The notes beneath the pieces are model-generated. The model saw nothing but the letters and a program-made list of their open reading frames with translations, was not told the origin of the DNA and did not search any database. A stretch of 64,000 bases of DNA, taken from the NCBI RefSeq assembly GCF_035999195.1, contig NZ_DASYGY010000009.1:1612001-1676000 (forward strand). Direction: 5' to 3'. The stretch is from Pseudoxanthomonas sp. GTDB lineage: Bacteria > Pseudomonadota > Gammaproteobacteria > Xanthomonadales > Xanthomonadaceae. This document shows positions 18,418-25,340 of this stretch, in pieces. The stretch's first letter is position 1, and the number at the start of each line of letters is the position of its first letter. Position numbers and translations under genes: made by a program.

Positions 18418-19350
18418 ATGGCCGAATCCGAGAAGCGATCCTCCGACGCGGGCGAACGCCCGCCCATGGGCCTGCGGCAATGGCCATCGTGGCTGGGCAT
18501 CGGTCTGGCCTGGCTGGTCGCCCGCGTGCCGTGGCGCCTGCAGCGCGTCCTCGGCCGCGGCGTGGGTGCGCTGCTGTACCGCGTGCTGCGCGACCGCCGG
18601 CGCGTCGCCCTTCGCAACATCGCGCTGTGCTTCCCGGAACTGGACGCATCGCGCCAGGAAGCGCTGGCGCGCGCCAGTTTCGGCGAACTGGGCATCGGCC
18701 TGTTCGAGTTCGCCCGCGCCTGGTGGGGCAGCGTCGATCCGATGCGGAAGGGTCTGCAGGTCGAGGGGCTGGAGCACCTGGCCGCCGCCCGTGCGGGCGG
18801 CCGTGGCGTGATCGTGGTGTCGGGCCACTTCACCACGCTCGAAATCTCGGCGCGCCTGATGTGCGACTACGCGCCGCTGGCCGGCATGTACCGCCCGCAC
18901 AACCAGGGCGCGATGGAATGGGCGGTCAAGCGCGGCCGGCTGCGCTACGCCACCGCGATGTTCACGCGCGAGGAACTGCGTCCCGCGCTGAAGCATCTCA
19001 AGCAGGGCGGACTGCTGTGGTTCGCGCCGGACCAGGACACGCGCCGGGGCGACAGCGTGTTCGTGCCGTTCTTCGGCCATCCCGCCTACAGCCTGACCTC
19101 GACGCACCAGCTGGCGCGTCTCTCCGGCGCCGCGGTGATGGCGTTCTCGCATGTGCGTCGCGAAGACGGCGGCTACACGCTGCGGTTGTCGCCTGCGTTC
19201 GAGGACTTTCCGTCGTCCGATGCGACCGCCGATACCGCGCGCGTGATCGCCGCGATCGAGACCATGGTGCGGCAGGCGCCCACGCAGTACCTGTGGATCC
19301 ACCGGCGCTTCAAGCGCCAGCCCGACGGGCGCGGCGCACTCTACCGGTAG
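18418..19350 (+). CDS. lipid A late acyltransferase (LpxL/HtrB family), copy 1
   Basis: A 310-residue acyltransferase that would add a secondary acyl chain to Kdo-lipid A at the cytoplasmic face of the inner membrane. It has a single N-terminal hydrophobic segment (WLGIGLAWLVARVP) and the catalytic H-x4-E motif in GHFTTLE near residue 138. The family segment LLWFAPDQD lies near residue 200, and QYLWIHRRFK lies at the end. It is divergent from waaA and ends tail to tail with a second acyltransferase, sharing a 10-bp palindromic stop region. Which acyl position it serves is not decidable from sequence. Confidence 0.93.
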   Translation: MAESEKRSSDAGERPPMGLRQWPSWLGIGLAWLVARVPWRLQRVLGRGVGALLYRVLRDRRRVALRNIALCFPELDASRQEALARASFGELGIGLFEFARAWWGSVDPMRKGLQVEGLEHLAAARAGGRGVIVVSGHFTTLEISARLMCDYAPLAGMYRPHNQGAMEWAVKRGRLRYATAMFTREELRPALKHLKQGGLLWFAPDQDTRRGDSVFVPFFGHPAYSLTSTHQLARLSGAAVMAFSHVRREDGGYTLRLSPAFEDFPSSDATADTARVIAAIETMVRQAPTQYLWIHRRFKRQPDGRGALYR

Positions 19351-20246
19351 AGATCCGGTTCGCCGGGCGGCCGTGTCTTGAAGCGGCGGTGGATCCACAG
19401 GTACTGCTCGGGATGCTGGCGCACGACGGCTTCCAGTTCGGCCATGTAGCGCGCCGCATCCTGCACCGGATCGCCGCTCGGCCATCCGCTCCAGGTCGGC
19501 TCGACCTGCAGCCGGTAGCGGCCGTCTTCGTCGCGATGGAACCAGAACGGCAGCACCACGGCATTGCCGCGGCGCGCGAGATCCGGCGTGGCCGTCAGCG
19601 TGGCGGCCTGCACGCCGAAGAACGGCACGAACGCGTTCTGGTAGTTGAAGTCCTGGTCGGCCGAATATGCCACGATGCCGCCGCGCGACAGCGCGCGCAG
19701 CAGGCCGCGCACATCCTTCTTGCCGATGACGTCGGCGAACACGCGGCGGCGCGCGTCGTCCATCAGGCGCTCGATGCAGGGATCGTTGTTGCGCCGCGCG
19801 ACGATGGTCACGCGCTCACCCAGCGCGTCGCCCAGCAGGCGCGCGCACAGCTCCGAATGCGGGATGTGCCCACCGAACAGCAGGATGCCGCGCCCCTGTG
19901 CCTGCGCGGCGCGCACGTGCTCCAGGCCCTGCACGTCGGCGAGGCCGCGCAGCGCGCGTGCCGGGGCGTACCAACCGCGGATGAGCTCGAAGACGCCGGT
20001 CACCGTGGCGCGCACCGTGGCACGCACCAGTCGCGTGCGCGTGCGTTCATCCAGCTCGGGAAAACACAGCGCCAGATTCGTCGCCGCGTAGCGCCGACGC
20101 TTGCCCAGCAGCGGCCACAGCACCACCGTGGCGAGGCGTCCGAGTGCGAGCAGCCCGGATTGCGGCAGGCGCGCCACCGCGGATGCCAACAGATGGGCGG
20201 GCATCACGAACCAGCAACGCACGCCCGACGCGCGCTCACTCGCCAT
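19341..20246 (-). CDS. lipid A late acyltransferase (LpxL/LpxM family), copy 2
   Basis: A 301-residue acyltransferase homologous to its neighbour but clearly diverged. The catalytic H-x4-E motif is GHIPHSE near residue 125; YSADQDFN and FVPFFGV follow, and the protein ends QYLWIHRRFK...LYR. Its 5' end overlaps the O-antigen ligase-like gene by 11 nt. Its 3' end overlaps the opposing acyltransferase by 10 nt at 19341-19350. The first ATG is used here, but one 15 codons later (MPAHLLASAVARL) would also give a normal family N-terminus. Confidence 0.92.
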   Translation of the reverse strand: MASERASGVRCWFVMPAHLLASAVARLPQSGLLALGRLATVVLWPLLGKRRRYAATNLALCFPELDERTRTRLVRATVRATVTGVFELIRGWYAPARALRGLADVQGLEHVRAAQAQGRGILLFGGHIPHSELCARLLGDALGERVTIVARRNNDPCIERLMDDARRRVFADVIGKKDVRGLLRALSRGGIVAYSADQDFNYQNAFVPFFGVQAATLTATPDLARRGNAVVLPFWFHRDEDGRYRLQVEPTWSGWPSGDPVQDAARYMAELEAVVRQHPEQYLWIHRRFKTRPPGEPDLYR

Positions 20247-21558
20247 CGCGCGCCAGCAGGCTGCCTGCGTACAGCGCCGCCAGCATCACGGTCAGCCCGC
20301 CCCAGAAGGTGGAATAGAACGCCAGGTGCGTGTTCAACGGAAACACCGTGACCGCCAGCGCCAGCATCGCCGGCCGTGCGCGGTCCTTCGCCTGCGGCGT
20401 GGCATAGCGCCAGGCGCGCCACGCCAGCGCGGCGCCGGCCAGCCACAGCAGCAACCCGATGACGCCGGTTTCGCTGAGGATCTCGAGGATGATCTGGTGC
20501 GCGTGCAACGCAGGACCCTCGCCCCAGGCGGGCCGCTGCCCGGGCATCGCATCGCACGCCGGATAGGCCTCGCGGAATCCGCGCGCGCCCACGCCATTGA
20601 CCGGATGATCGATCACCATGCACGTGGCGGCGGACCAGATCTGCGCGCGCCCGGAGAGCGCCGTGTCGACGCCCGCCCCGTCCGCCGTCAACACGTGGGT
20701 GGTGCGCACGACGCGTTCGCGCACCTGCGGCGACATCACGGCCAGGCAGGCCAGCAGCAATCCGCCGAAACCGAACACCGCCGCCAACCGCTTCCAACCG
20801 AGCAGGCGCCAACCGGAAAACACCAGTACCAGCGCATAGGTGATCCAGGCCGCACGGGCGCCGGCCAACAGGACCACGATGCCCACCAGGGTCGCGGCCA
20901 GCAACCATCCCGCCACGTCCATGCGCCGCGCGGCCACGAACAGCAGGAAGGGCGACAGGCTGGCCATGACCATACCGAGCTTGAGGTTGCATGGCCCCAG
21001 GAACCCACTCAGCCGATCCACGGCCAGCGTCGCATCCGGCGTGCACATCGGCCGGCCACTGATCGCCTGCTTGAGCTGATCCAGCCCCCAGAACAGCGGA
21101 CTGGTGCCGAAGACCACCTGCGCCAGCGCATCCAGCGTCCAGACCGCCACGATGATGGCCAGGCCGTTGAAGGTCGTGCGTCGTGCCGGCGCGTTCGCCA
21201 CCGACGCCGCCACCAGCCACAGGAACGGCAGGTAACGCAGGTCGACGGCCGCCTCGCGCAAGGCGCGCGGCGCATCGACGGCATCCACCGCCGAGATCGC
21301 CTGCGGCAGCCAGTAGGCCGCGAACAGCGCGCTGGTCAGCGCCCAGGCGCCACTGCTCAGCAAACGGGTGCCGTTGCGGAATCGATCCATCAGCAGGCGC
21401 ACGATCGCCGCCAGCGCGCCCAGCACCATCACCGCCTCGGCATAGCCCGGCGCCGGCCACAGGGCGACGAACGTCAGCACCCACGCCGGCGCCCAGCGCC
21501 AGCCGTGCGGCGCGCGACGCGCGGACGTGTCAGGGAGCGTGGGCGAGTCGGCGGTCAT
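20236..21558 (-). CDS. O-antigen ligase / polymerase-like membrane protein
   Basis: A 440-residue polytopic protein with about ten hydrophobic segments and one large periplasmic loop (about residues 270-360). That loop contains VNGVGARGFREAYPACD and HAHQIILEILSETG, the pattern of the Wzy/WaaL O-antigen ligase family. It probably ligates or polymerises a saccharide on lipid A-core or another carrier at the periplasmic face. ATG 21558 (MTADSPTL) is chosen because the region further upstream is inside the glycosyltransferase gene and lacks family character. It overlaps neighbours on both sides by 29 and 11 nt. Confidence 0.86.
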   Translation of the reverse strand: MTADSPTLPDTSARRAPHGWRWAPAWVLTFVALWPAPGYAEAVMVLGALAAIVRLLMDRFRNGTRLLSSGAWALTSALFAAYWLPQAISAVDAVDAPRALREAAVDLRYLPFLWLVAASVANAPARRTTFNGLAIIVAVWTLDALAQVVFGTSPLFWGLDQLKQAISGRPMCTPDATLAVDRLSGFLGPCNLKLGMVMASLSPFLLFVAARRMDVAGWLLAATLVGIVVLLAGARAAWITYALVLVFSGWRLLGWKRLAAVFGFGGLLLACLAVMSPQVRERVVRTTHVLTADGAGVDTALSGRAQIWSAATCMVIDHPVNGVGARGFREAYPACDAMPGQRPAWGEGPALHAHQIILEILSETGVIGLLLWLAGAALAWRAWRYATPQAKDRARPAMLALAVTVFPLNTHLAFYSTFWGGLTVMLAALYAGSLLARDGE

Positions 21559-22669
21559 CGGCGAGATCGTGGTAGAGGGCGAGCGTGGCGTCCTGCATCG
21601 CGCGCAGGGTGTAGGCGTGCATCGTAGCCAATGGCGGCGACGGATGGGCAAGCATCGCCTTCACGGTATCGAACAGGCGATCCTCGTCGAAGGGCGCCAC
21701 CGCACCGCACGGTTGCAGCTCGGCCAGCAGTTCGCCGACACCGCCATGCGCCCAGCCGGCGACCGCACGCCCCACCGACAGCGCCTCGATCACCGTGCGA
21801 CCGAAGGCTTCCGGTTTGTGCGACAGCTGCAGCACCAGGTCGCTGGCGGCGTAGGCGCGTGCGATTTCGGTGGTGGGTGGCGTGATGGCCACTGCCTCCG
21901 CGCACGCCGCACGCGCCGCATCCGCTTCGAGATCGAGCACGTACTGCTCGCGCCCGGCTTCGCGTGCGCCCGGCATCCACACGCGCGCATCGATGCCGGC
22001 CCGGCGCAGGCGGGCCAGCAAGACGATGGCATCGTGATGACCCTTCAGTCGGGTGCCGCGGCCAGGCAGCAGCAGGAGCGGTCCCTCGCCGGCCAGTGCC
22101 GGATGCTGCGCTGCCGCCCACGCGCGCGCCTCATGATCGGGATGCGCGGTATGCGGGAACTGCGCCGGGTCGATCCCGCGCGGAATCACCACCAGCCTGG
22201 ACGGATCGGTCTGCGGATAGTGCTGCAGCAGATACGTGCGCACCGTGTCCGACACGCAGATCACGCGCTCGCCATAGGTCATCACCGCGCTGTAGCGACC
22301 CGGCGAATTGAGCCCATGCATGGTGGTGACGAAGCGCGGCCGCGACGCCGCCGGCATGCCCCGCAGCGCCCACAGGCCGATCCAGGCCGGCAGCCGCGAG
22401 CGCGCATGCACGAGGTCGGCGCCGACCTCGGCGAACAGCCGTCGCAAGGCAGCGGCATGGCGCAGCGTCAGCAGCGACTTGCGGCCGATGTCGAGGGCGA
22501 CGTGTTCCGCACCGGTCGCGCGCAGTGCCGGCTCCAGTCGCCCGCCGGCGGACACGACGATGGCGCGATGCCCGGCGCGCACCAGCGCGTCGGCGATCTC
22601 GAGGGTGGAACGTTCGACACCGCCGGATTCCAGCGCCGGCAGCAGCTGGACGACGGTCAGCCGGCGCAT
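21530..22669 (-). CDS. GT4-family glycosyltransferase
   Basis: A 379-residue GT-B glycosyltransferase. The N-terminal half starts MRRLTVVQLLPALESGGVE, the donor-family signature for retaining GT4 enzymes. Then come HARSRLPAWIGLWA and VIPRGIDPAQF at the domain junction near residue 170, LLPGRGTRLKGHHDAI, and the EAFGRTVIEALSVGRAV E-x7-E nucleotide-sugar motif near residue 310. It is the first gene of a unit with the O-antigen ligase-like protein and acyltransferase, suggesting an LPS core sugar addition. Donor and acceptor sugars are unknown. Confidence 0.92.
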   Translation of the reverse strand: MRRLTVVQLLPALESGGVERSTLEIADALVRAGHRAIVVSAGGRLEPALRATGAEHVALDIGRKSLLTLRHAAALRRLFAEVGADLVHARSRLPAWIGLWALRGMPAASRPRFVTTMHGLNSPGRYSAVMTYGERVICVSDTVRTYLLQHYPQTDPSRLVVIPRGIDPAQFPHTAHPDHEARAWAAAQHPALAGEGPLLLLPGRGTRLKGHHDAIVLLARLRRAGIDARVWMPGAREAGREQYVLDLEADAARAACAEAVAITPPTTEIARAYAASDLVLQLSHKPEAFGRTVIEALSVGRAVAGWAHGGVGELLAELQPCGAVAPFDEDRLFDTVKAMLAHPSPPLATMHAYTLRAMQDATLALYHDLADDRRLAHAP

Positions 22670-22705
22670 GGTCGAGAGGCGATGCGGCGCGACCGCATCA
22701 GGCGG

Positions 22706-22903
22706 TCAGTCGGCCAGGACGAAGTGCGAGCCGCAGTACGGGCACTGCACTTCGCCGCCGGGCGCATCCTCGATGGCCAGGTACACGCGCGGGTGCGAAT
22801 TCCACAGCGCCATCGACGGCAGCGGGCAGCTCAGCGGCAGGTCGGCGCGCGACACGGTGTAGCGCTTCTCGGCGTTGGCGGGCGCGGTGGCGGTCTGGCT
22901 CAT
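22706..22903 (-). CDS. small zinc-finger domain protein (CHCC type)
   Basis: A 65-residue protein with a Cys...His...Cys-x2-Cys arrangement (LSCPLPSMALWNSHPRVYL then VQCPYCGSHF). This matches the zf-CHCC family, related to the Fe-S-associated NDUFS6 subunit of complex I. The ATG at 22903 (MSQTATA) is preferred; an upstream frame extension is not conserved in character. It lies between the GT4 gene and the YceI gene on the same strand. Function in bacteria is not established. Confidence 0.85.
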   Translation of the reverse strand: MSQTATAPANAEKRYTVSRADLPLSCPLPSMALWNSHPRVYLAIEDAPGGEVQCPYCGSHFVLAD

Positions 22904-22976
22904 GGCGTGCAGGCGGTCGTGGAACGAGGGCGCCAGTCTACCAGCCGGCGCCACGCCCGCCCATGGAACCGCCCCC

Positions 22977-23010
22977 GAAGAAAACGCCGCCCGGCATGAG
23001 CGGGGCGGCG
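22977..23010 (-). terminator. intrinsic terminator after the YceI gene
   Basis: On the minus strand a CGCCGCCC / GGGCGGCG stem with a 10-nt loop (22985-23010) is followed by TTTTCTTC (22984-22977). The stem plus U-tract 52 nt past the YceI stop is a good rho-independent terminator. Confidence 0.82.
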
Positions 23011-23061
23011 AGTCCTTACGGGCGGTACCCGGCGAGGGAAGCGCACCGGATCGCAGCGGGT

Positions 23062-23640
23062 TTACTTCTTGGCGTCGGCCGTGGCTTCGGTGGTGATCTT
23101 CAGCGCGACCTCGTCGCTGACCATCGGCGCGTAGGCGCCCAGGCCGAAGTCGCTGCGCTTGACGGTGGCGGTGGCGTCGAAGCCGATCGCCGGCACCTTC
23201 TTCATCGGGTGCTCACCGGCCTTGTTGAGGGTCACGTCCAGCACCACCGGCTTGGTGACGCCCTTGATGGTCAGGTCGCCGGTGACCTTCAGCTTGCCTT
23301 CGCCCGCGGCTTCCACCTTGGTGCTCGTGAAGGTGGCGCTGGGGTACTTGGCGGCATCGAACCACTTGTCGCTGGTCAGGTGCTCGTAGAACTGGTCGGC
23401 CAGCGCGCTCAGGCCGGTCAGCGGCAGCGTGACCCGGACGCTGGACGCGGCCACGTTGTCGGCGTCGTACACCAGGGTGCCGTCGGCCTGGCCGAAGTTG
23501 GCGCTCGGGTTGGAGAAGCCGAAATGGTTCCAGCTGGCCAGCACGTTGGTGTGGCCGGGGTCGATCTTGTAGGTCACCGGCGCGGCGAAGGCGGAACCGG
23601 CGAACGCGAACAGGGCGGCGACGAGCAGGGTCTTGCGCAT
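23062..23640 (-). CDS. yceI: YceI-family periplasmic protein
   Basis: A 192-residue secreted lipocalin-like protein; family members bind isoprenoids such as polyprenyl quinones. The signal peptide is MRKTLLVAALFAFAGSAFA. The mature part begins PVTYKIDPGHTNVLASWNHFGFSN, the conserved strand A, with GDLTIKGVTKPVVLDVTLNK near residue 120. A GGAGA ribosome site precedes ATG 23640. It is separated from the nitroreductase gene by 25 nt, and both are on the minus strand, so co-transcription is likely. It ends in a strong terminator. Confidence 0.94.
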   Translation of the reverse strand: MRKTLLVAALFAFAGSAFAAPVTYKIDPGHTNVLASWNHFGFSNPSANFGQADGTLVYDADNVAASSVRVTLPLTGLSALADQFYEHLTSDKWFDAAKYPSATFTSTKVEAAGEGKLKVTGDLTIKGVTKPVVLDVTLNKAGEHPMKKVPAIGFDATATVKRSDFGLGAYAPMVSDEVALKITTEATADAKK

Positions 23641-23665
23641 GGGGATGTCTCCGGGTGGTGGGGTG

Positions 23666-24253
23666 TCAGAGGATGCGCGCGGCTTCGTCGAAGCCCAGGC
23701 GCGGGGAACGCGGGAAGATGCTGGCCGGGTCGCCGTGCCCCAGGTTGACCAGGATGTCGGACTTGATCGCGGTGCCGGCGAAAAAGGCTTCATCCACCTT
23801 GTCGGCGTCGAAGCCGGTCATCGGGCCGGCATCCAAGCCAAGCGCGCGGGCGGCGATGATCAGGTACGCCGCCTGCAGGCTCATGTTACGCAGCGAGGGC
23901 TTGCTGCGGTTTTCCCGCGGACCATCGAACCAGGCCTTGGCATCGGTGTGCGGGAACAGGAACGGCAGCTTCTCGTGGAAGTCCTCGTCGCGGCCGATGA
24001 TGACGGTGACCGGGGCGTCCATCGTCTTCTTGTAGTTGCCTTCGGACAGCGCCGGACCCAGCTTGGCCTTGGCCTCGGCCGACTTCAAGAACACGAAGCG
24101 CGCCGGCGTGGTGTTGGCCTGGGTGGGGCCGAACTTCACCAGGTCGTACAGCTGCCGCAACGTGTCGTCGCTGACCTCGCCGGTGAAGGCGTTGTAGGTG
24201 CGGGCGGTGCGGAACAGCTGGTCGAGCGAGGCGGCGTCGAGGGCGTGGGACAT
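23666..24253 (-). CDS. RutE/HadB-type malonic semialdehyde reductase-like nitroreductase
   Basis: A 195-residue flavoprotein of the nitroreductase fold, closest in pattern to RutE (3-hydroxypropionate dehydrogenase). Evidence includes FRTARTYNAFTGEVSDDTLR, KFGPTQANTTPARFVF, NMSLQAAYLIIAARALGLDAGPMTGF and the ending NLGHGD...FPRSPRL. FMN binding is expected from the R-T-x-N start and the GLDAGPM segment. No other rut genes are nearby, so a role in pyrimidine breakdown is not supported and general NAD(P)H-dependent detoxification is as likely. Confidence 0.9.
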   Translation of the reverse strand: MSHALDAASLDQLFRTARTYNAFTGEVSDDTLRQLYDLVKFGPTQANTTPARFVFLKSAEAKAKLGPALSEGNYKKTMDAPVTVIIGRDEDFHEKLPFLFPHTDAKAWFDGPRENRSKPSLRNMSLQAAYLIIAARALGLDAGPMTGFDADKVDEAFFAGTAIKSDILVNLGHGDPASIFPRSPRLGFDEAARIL

Positions 24254-24362
24254 GGGCAGACCTTCAGCGGAAGAATGGGGCCGGGGAGACCGAATGCGGG
24301 GCAGTGTAGAGTGTCCTGACTATGGCAACATCCAATCGACCCGGAACGGATTGTTTTAACAA

Positions 24363-25340
24363 GTGGAACGAACGCCGCCTGTCGACCCCGCTTCGCGCAG
24401 CGTCTGCACCCTGACCGACGGCCGTGCCGGCAACCTACGCCAGGCCCAGTCGCTGACGCGTGCACTCGGCGTCGAGGCGGAGGAGATCGTGCTGGAGCCA
24501 CGGGCACCCTGGCGCTGGAGCGCGCCACGGATGTTGCCCGGTGCAAGGCGTGCGTTCGGTACGGCGTTCCATTCCCTGCGGATGCAGGCGCCCGCCGTCG
24601 CGATCGGCTGCGGCCGGCAGGCCGCACTGGCGACACGCCTGTTGCGCGCATGCGGCAGCCGGACGGTGCAGATCCTCGACCCCCGCCTCGATCCGGCGCA
24701 TTGGGACCTCGTCATCGCGCCGGAACACGATGGCCTGCGGGGCGCGAACGTGCTGACCCTGCTCGGCAGCCTGAATCCCGTCGACGATGCATGGCTGGCG
24801 GACGCGCGCGACGCATTCCCCGCGTTCGCTGCCCTGCCTTCGCCACGCACGGCGGTGCTACTCGGCGGCGACAGCGCGCACTACCGTTTCGATGCCGCCG
24901 CGTTCGACCGGCTGGCGGCGCAGCTGGATGACGCGTCGACGGCGGGCAGCCTGCTGGTCACGACCTCGCGCCGCACACCAGGCGACGTGATCGACGCCCT
25001 GCGGGCACGCTGGTCGCAGCGGCCCCATGCCGTGCTCTGGTGCGGCCCCGCCGATGGACCGAATCCGTACGCCGGCCTGCTGGGCTGGGCCGACCGCATC
25101 GTCTGCACGCCGGACTCGGTCAACATGGTGTCGGAAGCCTGCGGCACGCGCGTACCGGTGCACGTCTTCGAGGCGGATCGCGCCAGCGGACGCCCGCGCC
25201 GTTTCCTCGACGCCTTGCGCCAACGCGGCCGCCTCCACGATCTTCCCGATGCGCCTCTCCCGTTCGATGGCGAGCCGTTGCGCGAGACCGCCCGCATCGC
25301 CGCGGACGTTCGCTCCCGTCTCGGGCTCCCGCCTAGGTAG
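24363..25340 (+). CDS. ELM1/DUF1022-family protein (glycosyltransferase-like fold)
   Basis: A 325-residue protein of the family related to the plant mitochondrial fission factor ELM1. Diagnostic segments are TLTDGRAGNLRQAQSLTRALG at the start, AIGCGRQAALATRLLR near residue 80, RTAVLLGGDSAHYRF near residue 160 and VCTPDSVNMVSEACGTRVPVHV near residue 250. The GTG at 24363 is the only plausible start and has no good ribosome site. Bacterial members often lie near LPS genes, and here the core cluster is 1.7 kb away, but the function is unknown. The 3' end overlaps glnE by 8 nt, convergent. Confidence 0.85.
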   Translation: MERTPPVDPASRSVCTLTDGRAGNLRQAQSLTRALGVEAEEIVLEPRAPWRWSAPRMLPGARRAFGTAFHSLRMQAPAVAIGCGRQAALATRLLRACGSRTVQILDPRLDPAHWDLVIAPEHDGLRGANVLTLLGSLNPVDDAWLADARDAFPAFAALPSPRTAVLLGGDSAHYRFDAAAFDRLAAQLDDASTAGSLLVTTSRRTPGDVIDALRARWSQRPHAVLWCGPADGPNPYAGLLGWADRIVCTPDSVNMVSEACGTRVPVHVFEADRASGRPRRFLDALRQRGRLHDLPDAPLPFDGEPLRETARIAADVRSRLGLPPR

